Positions 54,027 through 63,437 of a stretch of 64,000 nucleotides of DNA are shown here, piece after piece. This DNA comes from Flavobacterium humi (GTDB lineage: Bacteria > Bacteroidota > Bacteroidia > Flavobacteriales > Flavobacteriaceae), in the NCBI RefSeq assembly GCF_004745595.1, contig NZ_SRLH01000001.1, forward strand, positions 314,234 through 378,233. Reading direction: 5' to 3'. Made by a program: the position numbers and the translations under genes. The notes beneath the pieces are model-generated. The model was not told where the DNA came from. It saw nothing but the letters and a program-made list of their open reading frames with translations, and ran no database searches. Position 1 is the first letter of the stretch; every line of letters starts with the position of its first letter.

Positions 54027-56471
54027 TTGAGCGTTACTTTACAAAATATCATTACCGCCATACACGCCAAAGCTAATATTGACAATGCTTCCGGCGTTAT
54101 CGACAATGTATCTATAGACAGCCGGTCGCAGCAAAACAATAATAAAACGCTGTTCTTTGCCCTGGTAGGCCCAAACCACGATGCACATATTTATATTGAA
54201 GACCTGATCTCAAAAGGTGTGAAGAATTTCGTTGTAAACTATATCCCTGAAATCCTGAATGATAAGGCCAATTTTTATGTTGTGGACAATACACTTGCGG
54301 CATTGCAGGATTTTGCGTCTTATTACAGGAGCCTGTTCGATTTTCCTGTCATAGGTATTACGGGCAGCAACGGGAAGACCATCGTCAAGGAATGGCTTAA
54401 TTTCCTGTTAAGCCCTGATTTCAATATTATTAGGAGTCCAAAAAGCTACAATTCGCAGGTTGGTGTGCCTCTTTCTGTTATTGCAATTAATGAAAACCAC
54501 AATTTGGGTATTTTTGAAGCCGGCATTTCCACAAGCGGCGAAATGATCCATCTTCAAAAAATCATCAGGCCCAGCATTGGGATCCTGACCAATATCGGAA
54601 CGGCGCATGACGAAGGGTTTTCAGACATTTCCCATAAAATAAAAGAAAAACTAAAGCTTTTTTCAGGAGTTGACATACTCATATTGAATAAAAACAAAAC
54701 CGTCGAAGCCTTCATAAAACCGGAAATCAAGATTTTTACCTGGAGTACGAATGACAGGACAGCCGATGTTTTTTACCAAAAGCATACCTTTGAAGACCAT
54801 TCCATCCTAAACATCACATACCGGGAAAAATCATTTCAGGTACGGATCCCTTTTACAGATGAGGCTTCCGCCGAAAACAGCATGCATTGTATCCTGGCGA
54901 TGCTTTATATGAAGTACAGCCTGGAAACGATAGTGGCCCGCGTCAGTGAATTGTTCCCGGTGGAAATGCGTCTGAAAATAAAAACAGGGATTAATAATTG
55001 TACTTTAATTGACGATAGTTACAGTTCTGATTTTCAATCGCTTAAAATAGCACTGGATTTTTTAGAAAACCAAAAGCAGCATAAGAAAAGGACACTAATC
55101 TTATCGGATATTTTTCAATCAGGGCTTTCCAATGAAGAATTGTATGCCCGGGTTTCACACCTGATTGTGTCCCACAAAATAAGCCGTGTAATTTGCATTG
55201 GCGAAGTTATTTCCCATTTCAAATACAAATTTTTGAATCCGGTTTCTTTCGTTTCCACAGAAGAATTCATAGCGGCTTTCGATAGTTTGGAATTTGCCAA
55301 TGAAACCATACTGATCAAAGGATCGCGTCAGTTTGAATTTGAAAAAATCGTGTCGCTCCTCGAGGAAAAAACGCATGAAACCGTGCTCGAGATCAATTTG
55401 AATGCGATAAGCCATAACCTGAACTTTTTCAAATCAAAACTGGACCCTAAAACCAAACTGATGGTCATGGTGAAAGCCTTTGGGTACGGAAGCGGAAGCT
55501 ATGAAATTGCAAGGCTGCTGGCCCATCATAAAATTGATTACCTGGGCGTTGCTTTTGCTGACGAAGGAATCGAACTCCGTAAAGCAGGCATAGATTTGCC
55601 TATTATGGTCCTAAATCCGGAAATGACGAGTTTTCCTTCCATCATCCAACATTACCTGGAACCTGAAATTTACAGTTTAAGAGGTTTGAAAGCCTTTTTG
55701 AAGATTGCTGCAGAGAAAAACCTGGACCAATATCCTGTCCATATCAAAATTAATACGGGAATGAACCGTTTGGGCTTTGATGCCGAAATGCTCCCGGAAC
55801 TGATCGCTGTTTTGAAGGAAACCAAATTAGTATCCATAAAAAGTATTTTGTCGCATTTGGCAGAAAGCGATAACCAGGAAGACAAAACATTTACAAACCA
55901 GCAAATTTCAGACTTTGACAGGTTATCCAAAACTATAACTGAATCTCTGAAAATCAATCCGATACGACATATCAGCAATTCGTCTGGAATCAGTAATTTC
56001 CCGCATGCCCAATTTGACATGGTCCGCCTTGGAATAGGTTTGTACGGCGTTTCAAATGATGCTGAAGAAACAAAAATGCTCGAAAACGTTGGGACCTTAA
56101 AATCGGTTATTTCACAATTACGAAGCATTGATCCGGGAGAAACAGTAGGGTACAACCGGCGGTTTTCTGCCAAAAGGAAGACAAAAGTCGCAACGGTTCC
56201 TATTGGTTATGCCGATGGTATTTCGCGCCTTTGGGGGAATGGAGTAGGGTATGTCATGATAAACAACCAGAAGGCACCCATTATTGGCAGCATTTGCATG
56301 GATATGCTCATGGCCGACGCTACAGAAATTAATTGTTTTGAAGGGAATGAAGTGATTATTTTCGGCAAAGACCCTACGGTTACAGCCATTGCCGAAGCAA
56401 TACATACTATTCCGTACGAAATCCTGACCAGCATCTCCAGCAGGGTAAAAAGGGTTTTCTACAGAGAATAA
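54027..56471 (+). CDS. murF/alr: Bifunctional MurF ligase / alanine racemase
   Basis: An 814-residue fusion starting at TTG. Residues 1 to about 450 are MurF, which joins D-Ala-D-Ala to the UDP-MurNAc tripeptide: ATP loop GITGSNGKTIVKEW, GIFEAGISTSGEM and LIDDSYSSDFQSLK. From about 455 it is alanine racemase: LEINLNAISHNLNFFKSKL, PLP lysine K483 in MVMVKAFGYGSGS, HIKINTGMNRLGFD, GETVGYNRRF and SICMDMLMAD. It thus supplies D-alanine and uses D-Ala-D-Ala. The fusion is usual in Bacteroidota. It lies 5 bp behind tdk. Confidence 0.96.
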   Translation: MSVTLQNIITAIHAKANIDNASGVIDNVSIDSRSQQNNNKTLFFALVGPNHDAHIYIEDLISKGVKNFVVNYIPEILNDKANFYVVDNTLAALQDFASYYRSLFDFPVIGITGSNGKTIVKEWLNFLLSPDFNIIRSPKSYNSQVGVPLSVIAINENHNLGIFEAGISTSGEMIHLQKIIRPSIGILTNIGTAHDEGFSDISHKIKEKLKLFSGVDILILNKNKTVEAFIKPEIKIFTWSTNDRTADVFYQKHTFEDHSILNITYREKSFQVRIPFTDEASAENSMHCILAMLYMKYSLETIVARVSELFPVEMRLKIKTGINNCTLIDDSYSSDFQSLKIALDFLENQKQHKKRTLILSDIFQSGLSNEELYARVSHLIVSHKISRVICIGEVISHFKYKFLNPVSFVSTEEFIAAFDSLEFANETILIKGSRQFEFEKIVSLLEEKTHETVLEINLNAISHNLNFFKSKLDPKTKLMVMVKAFGYGSGSYEIARLLAHHKIDYLGVAFADEGIELRKAGIDLPIMVLNPEMTSFPSIIQHYLEPEIYSLRGLKAFLKIAAEKNLDQYPVHIKINTGMNRLGFDAEMLPELIAVLKETKLVSIKSILSHLAESDNQEDKTFTNQQISDFDRLSKTITESLKINPIRHISNSSGISNFPHAQFDMVRLGIGLYGVSNDAEETKMLENVGTLKSVISQLRSIDPGETVGYNRRFSAKRKTKVATVPIGYADGISRLWGNGVGYVMINNQKAPIIGSICMDMLMADATEINCFEGNEVIIFGKDPTVTAIAEAIHTIPYEILTSISSRVKRVFYRE

Positions 56472-56511
56472 CTGTCAAAATGTTAATTTTATTTAAATAA
56501 TAATGTTAAAT

Positions 56512-56519
56512 TAGCTTTG
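56512..56519 (+). promoter_or_regulatory. mscL promoter -7 box
   Basis: TAGCTTTG fits TAnnTTTG exactly, 36 bases before the mscL ATG. Confidence 0.65.
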
Positions 56520-56555
56520 TATTTTAAAGTAAATTAACCTAAAAACAAATAAATT

Positions 56556-56930
56556 ATGGGATTCATTTCGGAATTTAAGGAATTTGCCATGAAAGGCAAT
56601 GTTGTTGATTTGGCCATTGGGGTTATTATTGGTGGTGCTTTTGGGAAAATCATAAGTTCGTTAATTGACGATGTCATTACGCCATTATTGCTTAAACCTG
56701 CATTAGAAGCTGCCAACCTTACTGAAATAGAGCAATTGACAGCATTTGGAGGTGTAAAATACGGTGTTTTCCTTTCAGCTGTTATTAATTTTATAATCGT
56801 AGCTTTCATTTTATTTTTGATCATTAAAGGAATCAATAAAATGAAAAAACCAGAAGCTCCTGCTGCTCCAGCCGGGCCTACCCAGGAAGAACTACTCACG
56901 CAAATCAGGGATTTGCTAAAAAATAAATAA
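56556..56930 (+). CDS. mscL: Large-conductance mechanosensitive channel
   Basis: A 124-residue MscL, the inner-membrane pore that opens under osmotic downshock. It begins GFISEFKEFAMKGNVVDLAIGVIIGGAFGKIISSLIDDVITP (N-terminal amphipathic helix plus TM1, in successive blocks), then FGGVKYGVFLSAVINFIIVAFILFLI (TM2). A cytoplasmic helix ends TQEELLTQIRDLLKNK. The length is slightly shorter than the E. coli protein. A terminator follows directly. Confidence 0.97.
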   Translation: MGFISEFKEFAMKGNVVDLAIGVIIGGAFGKIISSLIDDVITPLLLKPALEAANLTEIEQLTAFGGVKYGVFLSAVINFIIVAFILFLIIKGINKMKKPEAPAAPAGPTQEELLTQIRDLLKNK

Positions 56931-56931
56931 T

Positions 56932-56963
56932 AAAAAAGGAGGATTTTGAAATCCTCCTTTTTT
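56932..56963. terminator. Bidirectional terminator between mscL and the DoxX-like gene
   Basis: Stem AAAGGAGGAT / ATCCTCCTTT with flanking A and T runs, placed between convergent genes; it reaches the stop codon of the DoxX-like gene. Confidence 0.9.
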
Positions 56964-57345
56964 ATTCCCTGACCTTAAACCAGCTTTTAAAATTTTGCGG
57001 GATGCCTAATAGTAAAAGCAATACCAATGGCAGACACCAATTGGCGGACCTTTCCACAAATTCCACAAACCGCTCTCCGGATATAGGCCTGCTCAAAGCT
57101 GTCATAAAGGCCCATAAAATAGCCCATCCAACTACAAAACGTATTGGATAAAGCAATACCGTAAAAGCGATTATGATGTCCGCAATGCCGATATATGGCA
57201 TCAGGGCAACAGCCTGTCCTTCTGAAAAGCCATAGCAGGTAAGCAATGGAATCCATTTTGGATTAATGCATAAGGCCACTATTCCATGGCCTAAAAAGGT
57301 ACCAAAAACACCAATTTTGGTAAGGATTTCTATTTTATTCTTCAT
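56962..57345 (-). CDS. DoxX-like small membrane protein
   Basis: A 127-residue protein with about four transmembrane helices: IGVFGTFLGHGIVALCI, ALMPYIGIADIIIAFTVLLYPI, VVGWAILWAFMTALSRP and WCLPLVLLLLLGI. The pattern resembles the DoxX-like family, whose molecular role is mostly unknown. It lies downstream of the secreted phosphatase on the same strand, with a hairpin between them, so it may be only weakly co-transcribed. Confidence 0.7.
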   Translation of the reverse strand: MKNKIEILTKIGVFGTFLGHGIVALCINPKWIPLLTCYGFSEGQAVALMPYIGIADIIIAFTVLLYPIRFVVGWAILWAFMTALSRPISGERFVEFVERSANWCLPLVLLLLLGIPQNFKSWFKVRE

Positions 57346-57355
57346 ATTAGTAAAT

Positions 57356-57388
57356 AAAGCCCTGAATTGAAATGTCCAGGGCTTTTTT
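57356..57388. terminator. Hairpin between phosphatase and DoxX-like genes
   Basis: Stem AAAGCCCTG / CAGGGCTTT with a 12-base loop. The T run is strong on the plus strand; on the minus strand the tail is TTTATTTA. Confidence 0.7.
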
Positions 57389-57393
57389 GGTTC

Positions 57394-59349
57394 TTATTCA
57401 CGTATCAGTATAGCACTGTCTTTTTGGTTGTCCATTTGGATTTCAAACACATAGACTCCTTGTTTTAAAGAAGAAGCATCATATTTGTATACAAATTCAG
57501 TCTCTGGTTTTGTTGTATTCTCCTGAGCCACCAGATTCCCTTTTATATCAAAAATGCTAATCAGTACTTTTCCTGTGTTTGGCGAGCTGTAGGTTACTTT
57601 AAAACTCTCTTTTACAGGGTTTGGCGATAATTTGATAGGGTAAAAAATATTTTTTGGATCTCCTTTCCCTAAATTAGTCTTATTGATACAGAAATTGTCT
57701 ATAACTACATTGGAATCGTCGTAAACCGTACCGCAAAGCGAAGTGGCCGTAACGTCAAATTTGACAAAATGATAGTCTTTTTTAAAGGTCTGCAACAACC
57801 CGGAAGTCCCCGCATCATACAAAGGCGCTCCGGCACCGCCGCAAACCACTTCGCATCGTCCTTCTGTAGGGCCGCTTCCGTAAGTTGCCACGGCATTGGT
57901 AGTGCTCACATTTCGGTTGATTGGCTTAAACCTTTCGTATAAATGGTCATGTCCTGTCAAAATCAAATCAACACCATAGTCATCAAAAGCTTTCCACCAG
58001 GTTCCAAATTCCGAATTCATTTCATTGGCATGCGGCCCAACGGTATAAAAAGGCTTGTGGAACGAAATGATTTTCCATCTTTTATTGACATTAGCAGCCA
58101 GTGTATTGGTCAGCCATGTCCTTTGCGCAGCATTGGTAGGTGTTTCGGTATTTAAGCAGATAAAAATAGCGTCCCCATATTCTACGGCATAGTACAATTC
58201 AGTACCGGTAGGGGAATATTTAGGCAATTCAAAGATATTTTGATAATTAGCCGCACTAGACACATCATGGTTACCCTGGGCATGGAAAAACAACTGCTTG
58301 TCAATTAGGTTTTTACCATAATCAAACCAATTATCCCATTGGGCATTTGTATTGCCATTTTCTACAATATCACCATTAAACAAAACGAAATCCGGGTTTT
58401 TGGATTGTGCCAAATTGGAAATTGTTTGCCATACACCTACGTTGGAACGGCTGTCGCCAATGGCCAGGAACGTAAAATCGCTTGTATTTAAAGGAGGTGC
58501 TGTCTGATAGGTTTTTTGTCCGGTCCAGATATTGTTTTGCGAATCATACAGTTCGTAATATATTGTAGCGTTTGGCGTCACAACAGGGAAACTGTAATTG
58601 AAATACTTATCGGCATAACCTGCCCTGGAAACCCCGTTGAAAGTCCCTTGTTCATAAGTATTAGTGTAGCCCCATTTGATCTTATCGGCAGTTCCGGTAT
58701 TTCGCCAGGTAATGGTAAGCCCGTCAAGCGGATTTTTGGAAGAACCCCAGTGGATGTGTTTTTGTGAGGTTACTACAGGAGCCGTAAGATTACCAATCAA
58801 CTCAAGGTCAAAACTGATGTCGGAGCTGTTTCCTGCGTTTTGATGGATTTCAACGGCAATAGTATTGTTTCCGGTAACAAATGTCCCAGCCGGAAGGGTT
58901 GTAGATTGAAAACCCGCCCCGTCATCGCTGGCCAGTGTTGCCAATGTTGCGGATGTGGCGTTTGCTGCCAAATTGTTCCGGTATACTTCCGTACCGTTTA
59001 CATATACCGCAACACCATCGTCTCTTTTTACTTTCAAAGTATAATTAATAAAAGAATTGGCATTTGCTACAGCAAAGGTTTTCCTGAAATAAGTGGTTAC
59101 ATATTTGTTGGAAGAACTCGAGCCATAACTTACCACAGTAGCCTCATCTCCATCTCCGTAACCCAATTGCGCATTGCCTTGCAGCCATCCGGTTTCAGTA
59201 AAAACTGCCGCTCTCCAGGCAGTACCCTGGTTGGATCCGTTGTCCAGGTATTTCCAGGATGAACCCGTTGCCACAAGTGTGGTTTGGGAAAAAACTGTGC
59301 CGGCTGTAAAACCGAACAGGCACAGGTAAAATAATTTTAAAGTTTTCAT
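57394..59349 (-). CDS. Secreted purple-acid-phosphatase-like protein with T9SS sorting tail
   Basis: A 651-residue exported metallophosphoesterase. After a signal peptide (LFYLCLFGFTAGTVFSQ) comes a galactose-binding-like domain (about 20-190: WKYLDNGSNQGTAWRAAVFTE). Next are a purple-acid-phosphatase N domain (QKHIHWGSSKNPLDGLTITW) and the calcineurin-like domain: AIGDSRSN, FNGDIVENG, AQGNHDVSS and LTGHDHLYERF. The last 80 residues are a Por secretion tail (LSPNPVKESFKVTY to AILIRE). It should be exported to the surface or medium by type IX secretion and release phosphate. PorX, encoded at 30742-32292, is the known controller of that system. Confidence 0.93.
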   Translation of the reverse strand: MKTLKLFYLCLFGFTAGTVFSQTTLVATGSSWKYLDNGSNQGTAWRAAVFTETGWLQGNAQLGYGDGDEATVVSYGSSSSNKYVTTYFRKTFAVANANSFINYTLKVKRDDGVAVYVNGTEVYRNNLAANATSATLATLASDDGAGFQSTTLPAGTFVTGNNTIAVEIHQNAGNSSDISFDLELIGNLTAPVVTSQKHIHWGSSKNPLDGLTITWRNTGTADKIKWGYTNTYEQGTFNGVSRAGYADKYFNYSFPVVTPNATIYYELYDSQNNIWTGQKTYQTAPPLNTSDFTFLAIGDSRSNVGVWQTISNLAQSKNPDFVLFNGDIVENGNTNAQWDNWFDYGKNLIDKQLFFHAQGNHDVSSAANYQNIFELPKYSPTGTELYYAVEYGDAIFICLNTETPTNAAQRTWLTNTLAANVNKRWKIISFHKPFYTVGPHANEMNSEFGTWWKAFDDYGVDLILTGHDHLYERFKPINRNVSTTNAVATYGSGPTEGRCEVVCGGAGAPLYDAGTSGLLQTFKKDYHFVKFDVTATSLCGTVYDDSNVVIDNFCINKTNLGKGDPKNIFYPIKLSPNPVKESFKVTYSSPNTGKVLISIFDIKGNLVAQENTTKPETEFVYKYDASSLKQGVYVFEIQMDNQKDSAILIRE

Positions 59350-59722
59350 TAGTATTGTTTTTTTGTAGTATTTAATTTACAAATATCTTATTTTTTTATT
59401 TAAAACCTATTTTTATACCATTATATTTTTGTTACCAAAAGTTTACATACATTATATAATTTTATTTAAAAGTGTTATTTATATTAAATTTCTGTAGTAA
59501 TTGTGTAAAATAACAGCGTTTTATATTTTTTCTTTAAGACGGAAAATACACTCATATTTTAGAAAAACAATTGTAACCAAAATGTTGTAAACCCGCTTAC
59601 ATTCAGCTGAAATGGACATTATCTCACGAAATAATATCATTTTGTGTGGTTTTGTTTTTTTGTATTTTTTTAACATCTTAATTATTTACTTTTGTCTTTT
59701 AAAACAATAACACACACATCAA
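59350..59722. other. AT-rich divergent intergenic region, phosphatase / asd
   Basis: 373 very AT-rich bases without a gene. A near-consensus minus-strand box (GATATTTG, 59387-59380) lies 31 bases before the phosphatase start, and the asd box is at 59687. I see no other structured element. Confidence 0.5.
59687..59694 (+). promoter_or_regulatory. asd promoter -7 box
   Basis: TACTTTTG fits TAnnTTTG exactly, 28 bases before the asd ATG. A TTG lies 24 bases upstream of it. Confidence 0.65.
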
Positions 59723-60712
59723 ATGAAAGTAGCCGTTGTAGGTGCCACCGGAATGGTGGGCGAAGTAATGCTTCAAATTTTAGCGGAAAGAAATTTTCCT
59801 GTAACCGAATTAATTCCAGTTGCTTCTGAAAAATCCGTAGGAAAGGAAGTTGAATTTAAAGGGAAAAAGTATAAGGTTGTCGGATTGCAGACTGCTGTGG
59901 ATATGAAAGTTGACATTGCCTTATTTTCTGCCGGTGGAGAAACTTCTTTAGCCTGGGCGCCTAAATTTGCTGAAGTGGGTACGACAGTTATTGACAATTC
60001 TTCTGCCTGGAGGATGGATCCGACGAAAAAACTGGTTGTGCCGGAAATAAACGGTTCGATACTTACAAAAGAAGACAAGATCATCCCTAATGCAAACTGT
60101 TCCACCATACAATTGGTTATGGCATTGGCTCCGTTGCATAAAAAATACAAAATCAAAAGAATTGTTGTTTCAACCTACCAATCCATTACCGGGACTGGAG
60201 TAAAAGGAGTACAACAGCTAGAGAATGAATACTCAGGAATCCAGGGGGAAATGGCCTATAAATATCCAATCCACCGAAATGCCATCCCGCATTGCGATAG
60301 TTTTGAAGATAACGGTTACACGAAGGAAGAAATGAAACTTGTTCGCGAAACCCAAAAAATATTGGACGACAGGACCATTGCCGTTACTGCTACAGCCGTT
60401 CGTGTCCCTATTGTTGGAGGCCATAGCGAAGCCGTAAACGTTGCTTTTGAAAATGATTTCGAAGTAAACGAAGTACGAAGCATCCTTCATAATACACCGG
60501 GTGTTGTTGTCCAGGATAATGTAGACACATTTACCTACCCAATGCCTTTATATGCACAGGGGAAAGATGATGTGTTCGTAGGCCGTATCCGCCGTGACGA
60601 AAGCCAGCCAAATAGCTTAAACATGTGGATCGTAGCAGATAACCTTCGTAAAGGAGCGGCTACCAATACGGTTCAGATTGCTGAATATTTAGTGAAAAAC
60701 AATCTGGTTTAA
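59723..60712 (+). CDS. asd: Aspartate-semialdehyde dehydrogenase
   Basis: A 329-residue NADPH-dependent enzyme making aspartate semialdehyde for lysine, diaminopimelate, threonine and methionine. The nucleotide loop VAVVGATGMVGEVMLQIL is at the N-terminus, the catalytic cysteine is in PNANCSTIQLVMAL, and the catalytic histidine in PIVGGHSEAVNV. QSITGTGVKGVQQLE is a further signature. It is a single-gene unit, with its own promoter box and terminator. Confidence 0.96.
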   Translation: MKVAVVGATGMVGEVMLQILAERNFPVTELIPVASEKSVGKEVEFKGKKYKVVGLQTAVDMKVDIALFSAGGETSLAWAPKFAEVGTTVIDNSSAWRMDPTKKLVVPEINGSILTKEDKIIPNANCSTIQLVMALAPLHKKYKIKRIVVSTYQSITGTGVKGVQQLENEYSGIQGEMAYKYPIHRNAIPHCDSFEDNGYTKEEMKLVRETQKILDDRTIAVTATAVRVPIVGGHSEAVNVAFENDFEVNEVRSILHNTPGVVVQDNVDTFTYPMPLYAQGKDDVFVGRIRRDESQPNSLNMWIVADNLRKGAATNTVQIAEYLVKNNLV

Positions 60713-60727
60713 TCACCATTTAAGATA

Positions 60728-60766
60728 AAAAATCCGTTAAATGTATGTTTAACGGATTTCTTTTTT
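60728..60766 (+). terminator. asd terminator
   Basis: A 12-bp stem, AAATCCGTTAAA / TTTAACGGATTT, loop TGTATG, then C and six T. Confidence 0.9.
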
Positions 60767-60779
60767 ACATTTGTCCTGA

Positions 60780-61133
60780 ATGAAAAAACGCCTGCTCATA
60801 GTAAATTTCTTCGTCCTTGCGGCAATATCCTTTACGATATTGTATCAATCGGCGCATTCCTTTGAGCATTTGGTCAAGGAGCTTACTACCGAGCACTGCC
60901 ACCATAAATACAATTCCAATAGCAAAGCGGAGATTACGCACAGCCATCACGATTATGACAATTGTTTTGTGTGCAAATACTCGTTTAGCAATTATATCCC
61001 GGCAGAAATTTACTCGTTTGAGTTTTTTAATGCCGTTTCCGATACTACCCGTTTGTTTGGTTACGGAGAAAAATTAGTTTTCTTTACCGGTAGCTCGTAT
61101 TACCTGCGGGGGCCTCCTGCCATTATTGTTTAA
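60780..61133 (+). CDS. Small His/Cys-rich exported or anchored protein
   Basis: A 117-residue protein with an N-terminal hydrophobic segment (LLIVNFFVLAAISFTILYQSAHS), then a histidine-rich stretch (EHCHHKYNSNSKAEITHSHHDYDNC) with C-x2-C (NCFVCKY). Three Cys and eight His fall within about 45 residues, suggesting metal binding, probably in the periplasm. I do not recognise a characterised family. It precedes a TonB-dependent receptor by 64 bp on the same strand, so they are likely co-expressed and may handle the same metal. Confidence 0.75.
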   Translation: MKKRLLIVNFFVLAAISFTILYQSAHSFEHLVKELTTEHCHHKYNSNSKAEITHSHHDYDNCFVCKYSFSNYIPAEIYSFEFFNAVSDTTRLFGYGEKLVFFTGSSYYLRGPPAIIV

Positions 61134-61197
61134 TTCCGTTGCCGAATCTCTTAATTTCGGCCGAACTTATTTTTAAACAATAAACAATCTTATTATT

Positions 61198-63402
61198 ATG
61201 AAATCTTTTTTCGTAACCCTTTTGTTAGGGTTTTCGCTGTTTTCCGCTGCACAAAACACAGTAAGCGGTACTATTACGGCGGCAAATAACAAACCACTCG
61301 AATTGGTGTCGGTAGCTATTCCTGAGCTTACTATCGAAACGCTTTCTGATGCCAATGGAAAATATGCCATCAACAATCTTCCCAACGGGAATTTCAAACT
61401 GATCTTTACTTATTTTGGGTACGAAACCCAAGCTGTCACCATACGCCTGAATCAAAAAGAAACCATTGTAAATAGCACGCTTGAAGAATCGGTAAACCAT
61501 ATGGAAGAAGTGATTGTTTCTACCGCATTCAACAAAATGCAATCCCAGAATGTCATGAAAGTGGAGCATAGTTCCATCAGGGAATTACAGCAAAAAGGCG
61601 CCGCTACTTTAATTGAAGGACTGGCAACAATACCTGGAGTTTCGCAAGTTTCAACAGGAACTGCCATAGGAAAACCCGTAATCAGGGGATTGAGCGGCAA
61701 CCGTGTCCTGGTGTATACCCAAGGTGTCCGGTTGGAAAACCAGCAATTTGGGGAAGAACACGGCCTTGGACTGAACGACAGCGGTGTGGAAAGCGTTGAA
61801 GTCATAAAAGGCCCTGCTTCGTTGCTTTACGGCTCGGACGCGTTGGGTGGTGTTTTGTTTTTCAATCCGGAAAAATTCGCCCAGCCCAATTCTTTTTCGA
61901 GCGATTTTAGCCAAAAACTATTTTCCAATACTAATGGAAGCAATACTTCTTTCGGCCTAAAATCTTCTTCTGAAAACTGGAAATTCATGGCTCGCGGCGG
62001 TTATAATTCCCATGCCGATTATAAAATACCCGGCGGAAACAGGGTGACCAATACACGTTTTGAAGAAACCGACCTGAAAACCGGTATCGGTTACAGCAAT
62101 TCCAAATTTGCCAGCGTTTTACGCTACAACCTGAACAATTTGAGTTTGGGCATCCCCGAAGAAATTGCAGTGCAAACCACCAAAAGGGACCCCAATTACC
62201 CACGGCAAGGAGTGGTGAGCCACATTGTCAGTCTTCATAATAATTTCTTTTTCAAAAATTCGAAAATCGATGCCGATTTCGGGTATATCGCCAATAATAG
62301 GAAAGAATTCGAAGACAGTTCAATCCCGGTTTTACACATGGATTTGAAAACATTCAATTATGATTTGAAATATTACCTTCCGAAATTTGGGAAACTGGAA
62401 ACGATTCTTGGTGTGCAAGGGATGAATCAAACCAATAAAAATTCAGGAGAAGAATTGCTGATTCCGGATGCCGTTACTACCGATATTGGCGTTTTGGCCA
62501 CCAGTAATTACGAATGGAAAAAAAATATATTCCAGGCAGGAATCCGTTTTGATACCCGGAAAATCAATACGGAAACCCACGGAATAGCCGGTTCGGAAGG
62601 TTATTTTGAAGCCATTGATAAGAAATTCAACAGTTTTAATGCCTCTCTTGGCTATAAAACGCAATTGATGGACAATCTTTCGGTCAGGATAAATATAGCT
62701 TCCGGTTTCAGGGCTCCCAATTTAGCCGAATTAACCTCAAACGGAGTGCATGAAGGCAGTAACCGGTACGAGATCGGGAATCCTGATTTACAAAACGAGC
62801 AAAACATCCAGACGGACCTGAACGTGGAATATGGGAATTCCCATTTCGAATTTTTCGCCAACGGATTTTACAACCACATCAACAATTATATTTTTATTTC
62901 ACCTAACGGGACTGTCATTGAGGACAATAACGTGTATGATTACGTCCAGTCCAATGCGTTTTTGTATGGGGGAGAAGCGGGAATCCATTTTCATCCGCAC
63001 CCTTTGGATTGGCTGCATTTTACCAGCAGTTTTGAAAGCGTTACCGGAAAGAAGGACAATGGTGGTTTTTTGCCTTTGATCCCTGCCAATAAATGGAGCA
63101 ATACACTCCGGGCGGAATTTGATTTCCGGGATTGGTTCAAAAAAGCGTTTACATCAATAACGGTCGAAAATACGTTCGCCCAAAACAAGAATAGCGAATT
63201 TGAAACAAAATCAGGAGGATATGCTTTGGTGAATGCCAGTTTGGGAGGAAAAATCAATTTGTTGAAACTAAAGTTCGACCTCACGTTGAATGCCAATAAT
63301 TTATTGGACAGAAATTATGTTTCACATCTTTCCAGGTTAAAATCGGAGGGCATTCCCAACACGGGAAGGAATATTGTCGCAGGATTGAATTTCAACCTAT
63401 AA
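61198..63402 (+). CDS. TonB-dependent outer-membrane receptor
   Basis: A 734-residue receptor. After the signal peptide (SFFVTLLLGFSLFSAAQ) comes a carboxypeptidase-like regulatory domain (about 22-95: VSGTITAANNKPLELVSVAI). The plug reads LIEGLATIPGVSQVSTGTAIGKPVIRGLSG in blocks, then VLVYTQGVRLENQQFGEEHG and VEVIKGPASLLYGSDALGGVL, and a 22-strand-type barrel follows. The barrel ends LLDRNYVSHLSRLKSEGIPNTGRNIVAGLNFNL. This type is often a metal or metallophore receptor, and the upstream His/Cys-rich protein supports a metal ligand; the specific ligand is unknown. A terminator follows. Confidence 0.9.
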   Translation: MKSFFVTLLLGFSLFSAAQNTVSGTITAANNKPLELVSVAIPELTIETLSDANGKYAINNLPNGNFKLIFTYFGYETQAVTIRLNQKETIVNSTLEESVNHMEEVIVSTAFNKMQSQNVMKVEHSSIRELQQKGAATLIEGLATIPGVSQVSTGTAIGKPVIRGLSGNRVLVYTQGVRLENQQFGEEHGLGLNDSGVESVEVIKGPASLLYGSDALGGVLFFNPEKFAQPNSFSSDFSQKLFSNTNGSNTSFGLKSSSENWKFMARGGYNSHADYKIPGGNRVTNTRFEETDLKTGIGYSNSKFASVLRYNLNNLSLGIPEEIAVQTTKRDPNYPRQGVVSHIVSLHNNFFFKNSKIDADFGYIANNRKEFEDSSIPVLHMDLKTFNYDLKYYLPKFGKLETILGVQGMNQTNKNSGEELLIPDAVTTDIGVLATSNYEWKKNIFQAGIRFDTRKINTETHGIAGSEGYFEAIDKKFNSFNASLGYKTQLMDNLSVRINIASGFRAPNLAELTSNGVHEGSNRYEIGNPDLQNEQNIQTDLNVEYGNSHFEFFANGFYNHINNYIFISPNGTVIEDNNVYDYVQSNAFLYGGEAGIHFHPHPLDWLHFTSSFESVTGKKDNGGFLPLIPANKWSNTLRAEFDFRDWFKKAFTSITVENTFAQNKNSEFETKSGGYALVNASLGGKINLLKLKFDLTLNANNLLDRNYVSHLSRLKSEGIPNTGRNIVAGLNFNL

Positions 63403-63405
63403 ATG

Positions 63406-63437
63406 AAAAAGCCAGGATAATCACCTGGCTTTTTTTT
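63406..63437. terminator. Bidirectional terminator between receptor and DCC-family genes
   Basis: Stem AAAAAGCCAGG / CCTGGCTTTTT with a seven-base loop and a long T run, between convergent genes. Confidence 0.9.
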
